This document shows positions 18,168-28,893 of a stretch of 64,000 nt of DNA, piece by piece. Each line of letters opens with the position of its first letter. The stretch's first letter is position 1. Source of the stretch: Verrucomicrobiales bacterium (GTDB taxonomy: Bacteria > Verrucomicrobiota > Verrucomicrobiia > Verrucomicrobiales > DEV007); the NCBI GenBank assembly GCA_029213005.1, contig JARGPI010000006.1, forward strand, positions 124,001 to 188,000, given 5' to 3'. The notes beneath the pieces were generated by a model. That model saw nothing but the letters and a program-made list of their open reading frames with translations, did no database searches and had not been told where the DNA came from. A program made the position numbers and the translations under genes.

Positions 18168-19637
18168 TTACCGGGGAAACTCACCGGCATTGGCACCACG
18201 AAGATTCTTAGTCTGAATAATCCCGGTCGACCCGTCATTGAGCTGCACGGTCGCCCACTCAGCACCGGGCTTCGTCATCATCACCACGGTCCCGGGATTC
18301 ACCGCACGAATCGAAGTTTCATCCCTCGATTCGCCATATTTCATAAACTGCGAGGTCGAATTGACCACATAATAACTGTTGCCGTTCTGATTGATTGTTG
18401 AAGTTGGAGACACCATTCCATTGGAACCGCTGGCGATTTTTGGAACCGACAATTTAGGCTTCGATAGTGAGAAGCGTTTCTTCGGCTCCGGCTGAGAGCC
18501 GGGCAGCGAAACAATCGTCCTTCCGCCCGATACAGAAGCGGTACCTCCGGACGGCTGAGACGGCACCATTCCGGTCGGGAAAAGACTGTTGCTGATTTCA
18601 GCCGGCGGCGGCGCTGCTTCTTTTTTCCCGAATCCCATCCGCGAAAAGAGCCCGCCTTTTTTCTTCTCGGAGCCCAGCGCGAATTGCGGAGTTTGCGCTT
18701 CGTCCCGGATCATTTCAGACCCGGATCTCGAATTTTGGATCGTTACGGGCGCGGGGCTTTGAGGTGCGGGCGCAGGCGAAGGGGCCGCAGATGTTGCCGT
18801 AGCGCTGGCACTGGCACTGGCCGTCGCAACTGCCGATGCGGCAGCCTGAGCAGGAGGCGCGGATGGCTGAGGTGCCGCAGGCGCCGGAGCTGGAACGGTT
18901 CGGTTTGCCAGCTTTGAAAAGCCGAGTTTCGGAGCTTTTATTTTCGGGATGTTGAAACTGGGTGGCCTGATGCCAAACAACCCGGAACGCTCCGAGCCAT
19001 TATCAATCGTATCAGCCGGAAGAGGCTTGGGACTGGAAAGCCCCGTATCGCTGATCGGCTCATCGATACCAACCGCTTCGGTCACTTTGTCACTGATCGA
19101 TTTCAGTGGGGTAAATCCTTTTTTCTGAGGGGCCGCCGCCGCGCGTGCTGCTTCCTCGGCCTTTACGGAGTTCACAAAATCGGAAGGTAAACCCCGCCCA
19201 ACTTTGACGTTTCCTTCGGCGTCTTTCCAGGTTGCCATTTCGCCGGAGCTGACACTGTTGTACGCGTTGTATGCGGTCACTTTCTGCCACTTCAGCCGTT
19301 CGGAAGCTTCAATTTTGGCCTGACGGGTTTCTCTTGCCTTCTGCAGGGCAGTTTTCAATCCCTGTTCCTCAATCGCCGATTCCGCCGTCCGTGCCATTGC
19401 TGCTGCGGCTGCTGCCCGCTCCGATTCCTGAGCGGCGGCACGAACCTGCATCATATTCATCGTCGCAGAAGTTGAGCCGTTTTCGAGTCCGGTGGTCATC
19501 CCTGATGCTGCAGCAGTGGGACTGACGTAGGGATAGGTCGCGGAACCCTGTCCATAAACCATCGTTCCAGTTAGCCAAAGGGCGAATCCGACTCCTACTA
19601 TCGGACATCGGTTTTGAGAGACGATTAAAGGTTTCAT
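18168..19637 (-). CDS. Secreted low-complexity protein with SH3-like C terminus
   Basis: 489 residues. A signal peptide (residues 1-29, ending VYGQ) is followed by Ala/Gln/Arg-rich helical sequence (ERAAAAAAMARTAESAIEE), then long Pro/Ala/Ser tracts near residues 240-300, and a basic KKRFSLSKPKLSVPKI segment. The last 70 residues look like a bacterial SH3 fold (NPGTVVMMTKPGAEWATVQLNDGSTG, in two parts), which may bind cell-wall or protein ligands. Low-complexity sequence of this kind suggests an extended envelope-spanning protein. It precedes the SHD1-like gene by 33 bp. No known orthologue comes to mind. Confidence 0.6.
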   Translation of the reverse strand: MKPLIVSQNRCPIVGVGFALWLTGTMVYGQGSATYPYVSPTAAASGMTTGLENGSTSATMNMMQVRAAAQESERAAAAAAMARTAESAIEEQGLKTALQKARETRQAKIEASERLKWQKVTAYNAYNSVSSGEMATWKDAEGNVKVGRGLPSDFVNSVKAEEAARAAAAPQKKGFTPLKSISDKVTEAVGIDEPISDTGLSSPKPLPADTIDNGSERSGLFGIRPPSFNIPKIKAPKLGFSKLANRTVPAPAPAAPQPSAPPAQAAASAVATASASASATATSAAPSPAPAPQSPAPVTIQNSRSGSEMIRDEAQTPQFALGSEKKKGGLFSRMGFGKKEAAPPPAEISNSLFPTGMVPSQPSGGTASVSGGRTIVSLPGSQPEPKKRFSLSKPKLSVPKIASGSNGMVSPTSTINQNGNSYYVVNSTSQFMKYGESRDETSIRAVNPGTVVMMTKPGAEWATVQLNDGSTGIIQTKNLRGANAGEFPR

Positions 19638-19872
19638 GTGTGCAGTCGTGTGAGAACCGGAATTGAGAAACTATAACACTTCCGAAACCTTCGTCCAGCG
19701 AGCGTAAATTCAATGTTTGGGATAGTAAATATGACCAAACAACCCTCTTTTCCGGTACAAAAACGCATTGGGGTTTACACCTATTAGGCAATTTGTTACT
19801 ATTTCACCTAATAAGACAGGGTTCAATCCTGTCAAATATAAGAGGAGTCGTCACACCCCTATTACAGCGCTT

Positions 19873-20463
19873 ATGAAAATTAAATACCACTTCGCCATTT
19901 TATTCTCAGCGCTGGCAATGTTCGCCAGCGGTATCAGTCACGCTCAACAGTCTCTCGTCGCCGTGCACCGCGAGGGTATCGCACTTTACAATGCCGGTAA
20001 CTATCAGGAAGCACTCATCAAATTTCAACAGGTCCTCAGAGCTAAGCCTTCCTACATTCATGCGCGGGTTTATTCCTCGAAATGTCAGCAGGCGATTAAG
20101 AATGGCCTGGGCAGCAAAAAGAACGTCAGCGACTCATTAAGCAAAGTGTTGATTCCCGCCGTCGATTTTCAGGAAGTTCCGCTTGGAGACGCCTTGACCT
20201 ATATTTCACAGAGAACCCAGGAATTAACTGCCGGAAAGATCATCCCCAACATTATTTTTTCCGGCTCAGCCGAACAGAGAAGCTCTCTAACGGTGACCAT
20301 GAAGCTGAATCAGGTGCCGGTGACCACCCTGCTGAAATATGTCGGCAGCCAGACCCGGTGTAAGATCCAGTATGACGAGCATGCCATCATGGTGACCCCG
20401 TTTGATAACGTTCCCCAGACCATGGCGACCCCGCAACCCGCTGCCCCCAATCCATTTCAATAA
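19873..20463 (+). CDS. Periplasmic protein with TPR and secretin N-domain-like region
   Basis: 196 residues from ATG 19873, which begins a signal peptide (MKIKYHFAILFSALAMFASG). The frame runs open to 19768 but that part is not signal-like. Residues about 30-70 hold a TPR-like pair (ALYNAGNYQEALIKFQQVLRA). The second half (VDFQEVPLGDALTYISQRT, then VTMKLNQVPVTTLLKYVGSQTRCKIQ) matches the STN/secretin short domain used for docking in type II/IV secretion and TonB systems. No secretin gene is near. The SDR gene starts 15 bp after its stop. The leader (19638-19872) holds a 6-bp hairpin, GACAGG/CCTGTC, at 19815-19833. Confidence 0.7.
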   Translation: MKIKYHFAILFSALAMFASGISHAQQSLVAVHREGIALYNAGNYQEALIKFQQVLRAKPSYIHARVYSSKCQQAIKNGLGSKKNVSDSLSKVLIPAVDFQEVPLGDALTYISQRTQELTAGKIIPNIIFSGSAEQRSSLTVTMKLNQVPVTTLLKYVGSQTRCKIQYDEHAIMVTPFDNVPQTMATPQPAAPNPFQ

Positions 20464-20477
20464 GCGTCTCTTCTTTT

Positions 20478-21125
20478 TTGGACTCAGCAAAAATTGTCAT
20501 AACCGGAGGCCGGGGAGACCTTGCCTCCGCTTTTGTTTCGGAATTCCAGGGGGCGGGATTCACCGTTTTCGCGCCTGGTCGAAATGAGTTGGATGTCACT
20601 GACGCTGACGCTGTAAAACAATTCTTTTCTGAAATTGGACCGATCGATCTCCTGATCAATAACGCGGGCCTGACCCGCGACACCGTTCACAGTCGGCTCA
20701 CCGAAGAGGATTGGGATGTCGTGATCGATACCAATTTGAAAGGTAGTTTTCTCTGCGCCCGCGCCGCCCTCAGAGCCTTTCCGCGAAAAACCGGGGGGCA
20801 TATCATCAACATCGGATCATTTTCCGCAAAATCCCCACCGATAGGGCAGAGTAATTACGCAGCAGCAAAAGCAGGCCTGATCGGTTTGACCCAGTCTCTC
20901 GCTAAAGAATACGGCAAGCGGGACATTCGGGTAAACGCCATCCTGCCGGGCTTCCTCGAAACCAAAATGACAGCGGCCCTTTCTAACAATGCCCGGGAAC
21001 GAATCCGGGATCGCCACGTTCTCCAGCGTTTTAACACAACTGAGGATGCCGCGCGGTTCGCCGCTTTTCTCCACACCATGAAACACGTTTCCGGCCAGGT
21101 TTTCCAGCTCGACTCACGGGTTTGA
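20478..21125 (+). CDS. Short-chain dehydrogenase/reductase, FabG-like
   Basis: 215 residues beginning with TTG 20478, the only start that keeps the Rossmann N terminus (AKIVITGGRGDLASAF). The nucleotide motif is TGGRGDLA, not the usual TGxxxGIG. NNAG is at 61-64 and the catalytic triad is S114, Y127, K131 (NYAAAKAG). Length and the PG-x-x-x-T-x-M motif match FabG-type NAD(P)H reductases, but with no acyl-carrier or PHB genes near I leave the substrate open. It is probably cotranscribed with the TPR/STN protein just upstream. Confidence 0.85.
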   Translation: MDSAKIVITGGRGDLASAFVSEFQGAGFTVFAPGRNELDVTDADAVKQFFSEIGPIDLLINNAGLTRDTVHSRLTEEDWDVVIDTNLKGSFLCARAALRAFPRKTGGHIINIGSFSAKSPPIGQSNYAAAKAGLIGLTQSLAKEYGKRDIRVNAILPGFLETKMTAALSNNARERIRDRHVLQRFNTTEDAARFAAFLHTMKHVSGQVFQLDSRV

Positions 21126-21164
21126 GACCTTGACCGGCATAGTAACTCATCCCACATTCGGAGG

Positions 21165-24100
21165 ATGATTCCCAGATCGTTTTGTGCCTGTCTCGCAGGT
21201 CTTATTTTGGCTCTGATTTCCAGCTCGTCCCTTTGTCAGGAGAGCGCTGCGGAGAAGCGGGCGAAGTATGATTCCGAAGCCAAAGTGCGCATTCAGAATT
21301 TCACCCTACCCAAAGAGATCAAAGCCGAACTCTTTGTCGACGCCTCTCAAACCCAAAATCCCGGTGCCATTTGCTTCGACCAACAGGGACGTCTCTATAT
21401 TGCGGAGTTACATCGCTGGAGAGCCGGGGTCGAAGATATCCGAAACGAGCAAAGATTACTTCTCGATGACATCTCGAGCGTCACCAACGAAGACCGGCTC
21501 AGAATGCACGAGAATGATCAGGTGGCCCGTCCGCTTTCTCACTACAGCAAGTTCGCCGACCGGATCATGCTCGTCGAAGATCACGATAAAGACGGGAGAG
21601 CCGATTCTTCGACAGTTTGGGCAGATGGCTTTAACGATATTCTCGATGGTCCCGGAATTGGACTGCTTTCCACAGGCGACGGCTCGGTTTATTACACCAA
21701 CATCCCCCATCTCTGGAAGCTCAAGGACACCAACAATGACGGAAAAGCCGACGAACAAATCTCGATTCAGGACGGTTTCGGCGTTCGGATCAGTTTCTCA
21801 GGTCACGACATGCATGGTCTGATCCAAGGCCCCGATGGCAGGATCTACTGGTCAATCGGCGACCGGGGTTACACCTTTACCACCAAAGAAGGCCGCCACT
21901 ACAGCCGACCGATGGAGGGAGCAGTGTTCCGGTGTGATCCCGACGGTTCAAATCTGGAAGAATATCATCGCGGTTTACGCAACCCACAGGAACTCGCCTT
22001 CGATCAATATGGTAACCTTTTTACCTGCGATAACGATGCCGACTACTGGGATACCGGTCGGCTCGTCTATGTTATCGAGGGTGGCAATACCGGCTGGAAT
22101 CACGGGCATCAAGCTTTGATGAATTTCCGCGAGCAATACAATCTGCGGACTCCCTATTACAATCACCCCGATCACCAGAAAATCCCGATGAGCCCCTGGA
22201 TGACTGAGGGTATCTGGGATCCCGACCAGAAGAACCGGCCCGAGTTTGCCCTCCCCGCAGTCGACAAAGTGGCATGGGGCCCCAGCGGCCTGGTGTATAA
22301 CTACGGTGTCACCGCAATGCCCGATCGATACGCCGAACACTTCTGGGTTTGTAATTTCGGGGGAGCAAAAGGAGATCTCGAAGCCTTCACCGTAAAACCT
22401 CTGGGAGCCGGTTTCGCTCTTGATAAACACGAGAAATTTATGGTTGGGCTTGGCAATACCGACGTCGAGTTCGGGCCCGACGGAAAAATGTATCTCTGTT
22501 GCTTCAATAACAACGGCTGGTACAAACAGGACATCGGAAACGTCTACACCCTGTTCGACGAAGACAAGCTAAAGGCCGAAACCCTCGAAGTCACCCGGGC
22601 ACTGCTGATCAGCGATTTTACGGGAAAAAGTGATGCTGACCTGAAACTGTTACTGTCCCACGACGATATGCGAGTCAGGCAGCGCGCTCAGTTTGAATTG
22701 GTGGATCGAAACCAGGTCGACATCCTGAAGGCCGCTACCGATCCCGCCAAACCACTCCTGACGAGACTTCACGGAATATGGGGACTCGGTCAGCTTGCCC
22801 GGAAAGACGAAACGCTCTATCAGAACCACATTTCACTGCTTCAGGATTCCAGCGAAGAAGTTCGCGCTCAGGCAGCAAAAATTCTCTCGGACTCACGCCT
22901 GACTTCATCTGGAGAAGCCTTGGTCGAAGCACTCCGGGATTCCTCAGCCAAAGTAAAATCCTTCGCCGCGATCGGAGTCGGGAAATGCCGAATTCCTCAA
23001 GCCATTCCAGCGCTTATCGAGATCCTCGCGGCTAATGAAAATAAAGATCTATTCCTCCGGCATGGCTGTATTCAGGGCCTCTGGTATCTGAATGAGAAAG
23101 AGAAAATACTGAAACTGGTCGACCACGAATCCCCAGCGGTCCGTCTCGCTATCGCGTTAACACTCCGGAAACTGGAAGATCCCCGGGTGAAATATTTCCT
23201 TAATGACAGCGATGAAAAAATCCGGTTCGCCGCCATCCGGGCCATCAACGATCTCGACTTGCCAACAGCCGGGCCTGATTTGGCCGCTCAGATCGATCAC
23301 TACATCAATCAAACCGAAGGTTTTCGACTTCCCGAAAATCATCAGGATTGGATCATCCAACATCGTCTGATCAATGCCAACTTCAGAGTCGGCACACCGG
23401 AGTGCGCGAAGCGCCTCATCAATTACGCAGCCTCCCCCCACCTTCCGGAAATCATGAGGGGACAGGCGCTTGACGCCCTCGCCGAATGGCCGGACCCCAC
23501 GCACGTCGATCCCACTGTGGGCTTTTTTCGTCCTCTGGACAAATCCTCAAGATCCGACATCACTCCGGTCATTCAGTCGGATTTTTCCGAAGTATTTGAA
23601 AAGGTACAAGGTGGACTCCTCGCCAAAGCGGCAGAGGTTGCGTTGCAATACCAATCGACCGTTCCCGAACCACTTCTGACCAGCCTCGTCAAAAATAAGT
23701 CGGCCGAAGTCGAAGCCCGAATTGGTGCCCTGCAGGGCCTCTCAAAACAGAATCCCGATGCACTGAAACCGATGTGGCAATCCCTGCTCAGCGATCCCAA
23801 AGCCCCATTGAGGGCTGCCGCTTCAAAAATCCTTCTCCAAATTGATCAATCGACTGGAGTCGATGAAACCCTCAAATTGGCCGAGTCGAAAGACGTGCTC
23901 GACCGCCAGGCCGCCTATCAAAATCTGGCAGAGATACCGACCCGGAAAGTCGCCAATTTCTTTGCTCTCCGGATGGCGACCATCGATAAGGAAATGCCCG
24001 GAGCGGTACTTGATCTACTTCAAGCCGCCGAGAAAAGGGATGAAGAAGCCGTGAAACTCGGACTCGACGCCTATCGCTCACAATTCGAAGACAAACCACT

Positions 24101-24587
24101 CGCTGAATTCGATGTTTGTCTGGACGGCGGCAACCGCGCCCGCGGGAAGGTCATATTTTTGACCCACGCTGCCGGGCAGTGCGCCAAATGTCACCGGATC
24201 GATAAAGACGGCGGGGAAGCCGGGCCCGATCTCACAAAACTGTGGGAGCGCAGTGATAAAAGGTATATTTTGGAGTCTCTCATCGATCCCAATAAATTGG
24301 TCGTTCCCGGATATGGTATCGCGATGGTAACGCTGAAAGACGGATCAAATGTGGGCGGCGTACTCGTCAGTGAAGATGATAAAAAAGTGGTACTAAAGGT
24401 TACGGATCCTTCCGGGGATCTCGTTGAAAAATCCTACCCCAGAGCCGATGTCGCGACAGTCGCACCGCCTGTCTCAGCCATGCCACCGATGAACTATCTC
24501 CTGAAAAAAGACGAAATCCGCGATCTGGTTGCCTACCTGTCGGATCCGAAAGGCAAGAAGAAGGAAGCAGAGAAGGGACACCAGTAA
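21165..24587 (+). CDS. PVC-type membrane-bound dehydrogenase with HEAT repeats and haem c
   Basis: Large secreted oxidoreductase of 1140 residues with a signal peptide. Residues about 50-460 form a beta-propeller of the Pirellula dehydrogenase type (SGHDMHGLIQGPDGRIYWSIGD, in two parts, and LRNPQELAFDQYGNLFTCDND). HEAT-like repeats fill about 500-950. A haem-binding domain closes it, with C1006-A-K-C-H1010 and GPDLTKL. This is the family with the putative haem-binding CxxCH domain. It may oxidise sugars or lactones in the periplasm, with electrons going to the haem, but the substrate is unknown. GGAGG abuts the ATG with no spacing, so it is a poor Shine-Dalgarno site. Confidence 0.9.
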   Translation: MIPRSFCACLAGLILALISSSSLCQESAAEKRAKYDSEAKVRIQNFTLPKEIKAELFVDASQTQNPGAICFDQQGRLYIAELHRWRAGVEDIRNEQRLLLDDISSVTNEDRLRMHENDQVARPLSHYSKFADRIMLVEDHDKDGRADSSTVWADGFNDILDGPGIGLLSTGDGSVYYTNIPHLWKLKDTNNDGKADEQISIQDGFGVRISFSGHDMHGLIQGPDGRIYWSIGDRGYTFTTKEGRHYSRPMEGAVFRCDPDGSNLEEYHRGLRNPQELAFDQYGNLFTCDNDADYWDTGRLVYVIEGGNTGWNHGHQALMNFREQYNLRTPYYNHPDHQKIPMSPWMTEGIWDPDQKNRPEFALPAVDKVAWGPSGLVYNYGVTAMPDRYAEHFWVCNFGGAKGDLEAFTVKPLGAGFALDKHEKFMVGLGNTDVEFGPDGKMYLCCFNNNGWYKQDIGNVYTLFDEDKLKAETLEVTRALLISDFTGKSDADLKLLLSHDDMRVRQRAQFELVDRNQVDILKAATDPAKPLLTRLHGIWGLGQLARKDETLYQNHISLLQDSSEEVRAQAAKILSDSRLTSSGEALVEALRDSSAKVKSFAAIGVGKCRIPQAIPALIEILAANENKDLFLRHGCIQGLWYLNEKEKILKLVDHESPAVRLAIALTLRKLEDPRVKYFLNDSDEKIRFAAIRAINDLDLPTAGPDLAAQIDHYINQTEGFRLPENHQDWIIQHRLINANFRVGTPECAKRLINYAASPHLPEIMRGQALDALAEWPDPTHVDPTVGFFRPLDKSSRSDITPVIQSDFSEVFEKVQGGLLAKAAEVALQYQSTVPEPLLTSLVKNKSAEVEARIGALQGLSKQNPDALKPMWQSLLSDPKAPLRAAASKILLQIDQSTGVDETLKLAESKDVLDRQAAYQNLAEIPTRKVANFFALRMATIDKEMPGAVLDLLQAAEKRDEEAVKLGLDAYRSQFEDKPLAEFDVCLDGGNRARGKVIFLTHAAGQCAKCHRIDKDGGEAGPDLTKLWERSDKRYILESLIDPNKLVVPGYGIAMVTLKDGSNVGGVLVSEDDKKVVLKVTDPSGDLVEKSYPRADVATVAPPVSAMPPMNYLLKKDEIRDLVAYLSDPKGKKKEAEKGHQ

Positions 24588-24620
24588 ATCGCTACCGGCG
24601 CGATAAGGCACTTCAGCCGG

Positions 24621-26294
24621 TCACGAAAGACCTTCGATCCGGCCTTCGGAATCCAGATAAATCGAATTGGCAGCGGGAACCCGGGGTAATCCGGGCATCG
24701 TCATGATGTCACCACAGACCACGACGAAAAACTCTGCGCCATTGGAAAGCCGTATTTCCCGGATCGGAATGGTGTGCCCGGAAGGCGCCCCTTTCAACGA
24801 TGGATCGGTGGAAAAGCTGTATTGAGTTTTTGCGATACAAACCGGGAAGTGCCCGAAGCCGGCATTCTGAAATTTTTCGATCTGTTTCCGAACTGAATCA
24901 TCTACTGAAATTCCGTCGGCCCCGTAAATCTCACGGGCAACCGCTTCGATTTTTTCCAGAATCGGCATTTCATCCGGATACAGGAAATTTAGTTCGCCGC
25001 TGCTTTGATCCGCAATTTTAACCACCGCCTCTGCCAACTCCCTGGTTCCGGCGCCTCCATCGGACCAATGAGTACAGGCAATGGTTTCGACTCCCAATTC
25101 CCCGGCCGCATCGCGCACCGCAGCAACTTCGCGGTCGCTATCTCCCACAAAGCGGTTGATCGCCACAACAGGCTGTACCCCGTATTTTTTGAGATTTGAG
25201 ATGTGGCGCTTCAGATTGGAGAGCCCATCAGACACCGCCGCGACATTTTCTTCGCTCAGGTCCTGCAGAGAAACTCCGCCATGGCATTTGAGGGCGCGAA
25301 TCGTGGCAACAATCACCACACAATCAGGTTTCAAACCGGCTTTTCGGCATTTGATGTCGAGGAACTTCTCGGCTCCAAGATCAGCTCCAAATCCAGCCTC
25401 GGTGACCACGTAATCAGCCAACTTCAGAGCGGTCTTTGTCGCGACCACCGAATTACACCCATGGGCGATATTCGCAAAAGGACCACCGTGAATCAGCACC
25501 GGGTTGTTCTCCAAAGTCTGCACCAGATTCGGATTGAACGCGTCGCGGAGCAAAACCACCATCGAACCGATCCCCTCAAGATCTCTCGCAAAAACCGGCG
25601 TTCTATCCCGGGTGAACCCAACGATAATTCGCCCCAACCTTCGCTCCAGATCCTCGAAATCGGAAGCGAGGCAAAAGATCGCCATAATCTCGGAAGCAAC
25701 CGAAATATCAAAGCCATCTTCGCGTGGAAAACCATTACCGGGACCACCGAGACCGACTGTGATTTGTCGCAACGCCCGGTCGTTCATGTCGATCACCCTT
25801 TTCCAGGTGATCCGCCTCAAATCAATTTCCAGCGAATTTCCCCAGTGGATATGATTATCGATTAACGCTGAAAGCAGGTTGTGGGCCGTCGAAATTGCAT
25901 GAAAATCACCGGTAAAATGGAGATTGATGTCCTCCATCGGCACCACCTGGGCATGCCCGCCACCGGCCGCCCCGCCCTTCATTCCGAAACAGGGACCGAG
26001 CGAGGGTTCCCGAAGGGCCATCATAGCGTTTTTACCAATCGCGTTCAGACCGTCGCCGAGGCCAATCGTCGTCGTGGTTTTACCCTCACCCGCCGGAGTG
26101 GGGCTGATCGCGGTCACCAGGATCAGCTTCCCGTCAGGCCGGTCTTTCAGCCCATCGATAAAACTCCGCTGAATTTTTGCCTTGTATCGCCCGTAGAGCT
26201 CAAGACTTGCCGATGGTATGCCCGCCTTTTCACCAATCTCTGAAATTGGCTGCATCGACGCAGCACGAGCTACCTCAAGATCCGAAAGTGCCAT
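24621..26294 (-). CDS. fhs: Formate-tetrahydrofolate ligase
   Basis: Cytoplasmic ATP-dependent enzyme that makes 10-formyltetrahydrofolate from formate for purine, fMet and one-carbon metabolism. It has 557 residues, typical length. The P-loop-like motif [10 protein letters not shown] lies at residues 66-75. Other conserved blocks are [20 protein letters not shown] (as ALREPSLGP and [13 protein letters not shown]), NAEGGP-like [21 protein letters not shown], and [12 protein letters not shown] at the C terminus. It lies at the distal end of the ExbB/ExbD cluster, 23 bp after it on the same strand, so they may share a transcript although the functions are unrelated. The facing gene ends 33 bp away. 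Confidence 0.97.
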   Translation of the reverse strand: MALSDLEVARAASMQPISEIGEKAGIPSASLELYGRYKAKIQRSFIDGLKDRPDGKLILVTAISPTPAGEGKTTTTIGLGDGLNAIGKNAMMALREPSLGPCFGMKGGAAGGGHAQVVPMEDINLHFTGDFHAISTAHNLLSALIDNHIHWGNSLEIDLRRITWKRVIDMNDRALRQITVGLGGPGNGFPREDGFDISVASEIMAIFCLASDFEDLERRLGRIIVGFTRDRTPVFARDLEGIGSMVVLLRDAFNPNLVQTLENNPVLIHGGPFANIAHGCNSVVATKTALKLADYVVTEAGFGADLGAEKFLDIKCRKAGLKPDCVVIVATIRALKCHGGVSLQDLSEENVAAVSDGLSNLKRHISNLKKYGVQPVVAINRFVGDSDREVAAVRDAAGELGVETIACTHWSDGGAGTRELAEAVVKIADQSSGELNFLYPDEMPILEKIEAVAREIYGADGISVDDSVRKQIEKFQNAGFGHFPVCIAKTQYSFSTDPSLKGAPSGHTIPIREIRLSNGAEFFVVVCGDIMTMPGLPRVPAANSIYLDSEGRIEGLS

Positions 26295-26317
26295 AAGCCG
26301 TCTGGGAATCCCAATTC

Positions 26318-27988
26318 TTAATCGAGAATAAGAGGCTTGGGACCGGTCGGCCCTCTGGTATTTGACGGAGGTTTCCGTGGTGGTTTCGGCGCAGTCGGCG
26401 GAGCCCCTCTTTTGTTAAAGATTCGGACGTGCGGGATATAAGGAGGATGGACCGACAGAGCGACATCCTCGACTTTCTTCATCTCCGCAGCCGCCAATGG
26501 CGTCTGATACATCGCCCGGATATCGGTGAACAATCCATTCACCCATTCGGCGCGATACGCCTTTAAACCGGTCTGGAACTCCGTAATCTGCTCTCCTTTC
26601 ATTTCCTCCGGAACCTTGATGGAAGCGAGATCCGCATCGAAGGATTCCACTACCGCGTTGATCTTCGGAGCAATTTTTGCGCCAGCGAACTGGACCAACT
26701 TCAAGTAATCCCCGGCAGGCAGGCCTGCTAAGTCCATCGGGATCGATTCACGACGCTTGTTTGGAAGCAAATCCGGCAAATTCTCTCCATCAGATAAAAT
26801 CCACCCGGCCGGAATCCGCTGACTGGTGGTGTAATCACGCGCTTTCAGATAAGTATCGAAACTATCGGATGAAACAATGAACATCAGGATCACCCGGCGA
26901 TTCACACCAGCTTTCTTGATCAAATTAACAAACTCAGAACCGCCTTTGAGGAAATGTTCCTCAGTCATTCCCTTCTCGGGGTTGGGCTTCAGGGTCACCT
27001 TAATAGCCCCGTCTCCTCCATAAGAAGGAATAAAGTCGAACTCCCCTTTTCCGTTGGTACTCGCGAAAAATGATTTCACTTTGTTTGGATCCAATCTCAA
27101 TTTTCTGACTGGAAACTCCTTCTTCGCCTCCTGCTGTTCCTCCGATTTACCAAGCAACCATTCAAACATAGTCCGCCCTGAAGTGTCGCTAAGGGTTTTC
27201 ACGGTAACGGCCTGCATATAACCGAGCGCTTCCTTATCCTTTCGGGTCCGGGCCTGGAAATCTGCCATAAAAGGAAGCTTCCGGTCATTGTCATCCAATT
27301 TGGTCGAATAGAGGGTGTGGGTGTAATTACCGAATTCCGCATCTTTGTAGGCGAGAGTTGTGTAATTCTTGTCCAACGCATCGCGCATCTTAATCATCAG
27401 CTCATAAGGTTCCCCGACAACGTAGAGCTTGCCGTATTTGCAGGCCACGTAGTAGACGTAAGCCTCGGGATCAGCCGGTCTTGGATCGGGCAGCGTGATT
27501 TCCCGCGCCGGTGGAGCTTCCACCATCGGCTTCGCGGCCAGAGCAGCCTGCAGATCATTCAGCTCTTTGACCGCTACGGTATTCCGCTCCTGCTTCTCCT
27601 CTTTTAACGGTTCCAGCTCCCTTGATTTCGCGAGCAGCTCGTCCAAATCCGAGGTTTTAGAGGCCAGATCTTCGTTCTCTTTCTCGAATTTCTCGAGCGC
27701 CAGAGCGAGTTGTTGAGCCTCGTCCGGCTTCAAAGCATTCTGTTGAACGTTTGCCTGAGTGGCACGGAGATCCTCAAGGTTATCGAGTGTCTTTTTCCGA
27801 CTGGTTCGCATTGCCTCGAGCTGCTCTTCGCTGATCTCGGGCATGTTCTCCATTATCTCTTTCACCGCTGCGGTGATTCCGAGACTGCTCACGATGAGAA
27901 TCAAAAGCAGGATTCCGACGACATTCGTCATCGCATCCATCAGCGAATCCATGCTGCGCTCCTCTTCCTGTCTGGGTCTTCTGGCCAT
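26318..27988 (-). CDS. Oversized ExbD/TolR-like protein, with the conserved TM Asp
   Basis: 556 residues. A basic N terminus ([12 protein letters not shown]) leads into a single transmembrane segment [19 protein letters not shown]. It holds the aspartate (D18) at the place of the ion-carrying Asp of ExbD, TolR and MotB. A long coiled coil follows (about residues 50-150), then a large globular periplasmic domain of about 370 residues that I cannot name, with a basic, proline-rich tail. ExbD is usually about 140 residues, so this is several times larger. It follows the next ExbD-like gene by 11 bp and precedes fhs by 23 bp. Together with the ExbB homologue it probably makes a proton- or sodium-driven stator. 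Confidence 0.72.
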   Translation of the reverse strand: MARRPRQEEERSMDSLMDAMTNVVGILLLILIVSSLGITAAVKEIMENMPEISEEQLEAMRTSRKKTLDNLEDLRATQANVQQNALKPDEAQQLALALEKFEKENEDLASKTSDLDELLAKSRELEPLKEEKQERNTVAVKELNDLQAALAAKPMVEAPPAREITLPDPRPADPEAYVYYVACKYGKLYVVGEPYELMIKMRDALDKNYTTLAYKDAEFGNYTHTLYSTKLDDNDRKLPFMADFQARTRKDKEALGYMQAVTVKTLSDTSGRTMFEWLLGKSEEQQEAKKEFPVRKLRLDPNKVKSFFASTNGKGEFDFIPSYGGDGAIKVTLKPNPEKGMTEEHFLKGGSEFVNLIKKAGVNRRVILMFIVSSDSFDTYLKARDYTTSQRIPAGWILSDGENLPDLLPNKRRESIPMDLAGLPAGDYLKLVQFAGAKIAPKINAVVESFDADLASIKVPEEMKGEQITEFQTGLKAYRAEWVNGLFTDIRAMYQTPLAAAEMKKVEDVALSVHPPYIPHVRIFNKRGAPPTAPKPPRKPPSNTRGPTGPKPLILD

Positions 27989-27999
27989 GAATAATTAAG

Positions 28000-28845
28000 T
28001 TATTTGCGGAGATACTGGGCAAAGGGAGTCAAATCCACTTTCCCCTCTGCGGGTAGCGGCAGCCGTCCCGGAACAATCCGGTTAAACTGCTGGTTCGCCT
28101 TGTTCTGCTCGTTGTAAGCACTGATAAATTTGCTGGCTTCGTTGTACGAATTCGCCGATGCCTTGCTTCCACGCACCAGGAAGATGAGGCGGTGATGTCG
28201 CTTACCTGCCACGATTTTAAGAAGATCGACAAACTCCTTGTTCTGCCCAATCGCAGCGGTGGGAATCACCACGGGATCTTCGGTAAGGCTTTTGTGAATC
28301 ATCAAAGCATTATCGGCCGCCTCAACAAAATACGGGAATGTCGAGGTTCCCGAACCACTGGGCCGAACCCGGAGTTTCGGCGGATCGGGCGGTAGATCGC
28401 GCTTTTTCAACTCGGCAAGGAGATCCTCAATTTGCTTGGTGATGACCGGATACTGGCCATCGAGCTGATTAATCGCCTCCTGAAGAGCGTTGATCTTGGC
28501 AATCAACTCGTTTCGACTCTTGTCGATCTCTTCCTGATTCTCCTTCATCTCCTTGAGACGCTGCAGCTTGTCGCGCTTCGCAATCGTATCACGATTCACC
28601 TGAATCATGTTCTCAATGAGATTCTTGAGCTTGTCGTATTCCTCGCGCTCTTTTTCCTGGTCCTTCTTTATCGCCATCCACTCCTGCGCCCGAAGAATCT
28701 CTTCGGGCGTCTGCCCCTCGGCCTGATTCATCTGAGAGATGTTCAGAACCACGATAATCATGGTCAAACACCCGATGATACACACCAAAATGCTGAGGAA
28801 CGGGAACAGGTTCACCGACATTCCGCTGTCTTTTCTTCTGGCCAT
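28000..28845 (-). CDS. ExbD/TolR-like coiled-coil protein lacking the TM Asp
   Basis: 281 residues. The N terminus MARRKDSGMSVNLFPFLSILVCIIGCL is split here as MARRKDSGMSVN and LFPFLSILVCIIGCL; it keeps the ExbD shape (VN-x-x-P-F-L then a hydrophobic segment) but has serine where the ion-binding aspartate should be. A coiled coil covers about residues 45-140. A small periplasmic domain follows (VRPSGSGTSTFPYFVEA onwards), ending VDLTPFAQYLRK. The paralogue downstream (26318) retains the aspartate. Both are tightly spaced with exbB (48 bp upstream), which suggests a complex with an asymmetric pair of D subunits. Confidence 0.72.
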   Translation of the reverse strand: MARRKDSGMSVNLFPFLSILVCIIGCLTMIIVVLNISQMNQAEGQTPEEILRAQEWMAIKKDQEKEREEYDKLKNLIENMIQVNRDTIAKRDKLQRLKEMKENQEEIDKSRNELIAKINALQEAINQLDGQYPVITKQIEDLLAELKKRDLPPDPPKLRVRPSGSGTSTFPYFVEAADNALMIHKSLTEDPVVIPTAAIGQNKEFVDLLKIVAGKRHHRLIFLVRGSKASANSYNEASKFISAYNEQNKANQQFNRIVPGRLPLPAEGKVDLTPFAQYLRK

Positions 28846-28893
28846 TACTTGCTGTTTATTACGGGAGACTAGGAGCGATGTGACAGGGAAGGC

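Noticed and set aside
19815..19833. tRNA-like T arm (GACAGG-GTTCAAT-CCTGTC)
   Set aside because: It is a simple 6-bp hairpin; the true T-stem register does not pair and no other tRNA arms are nearby.
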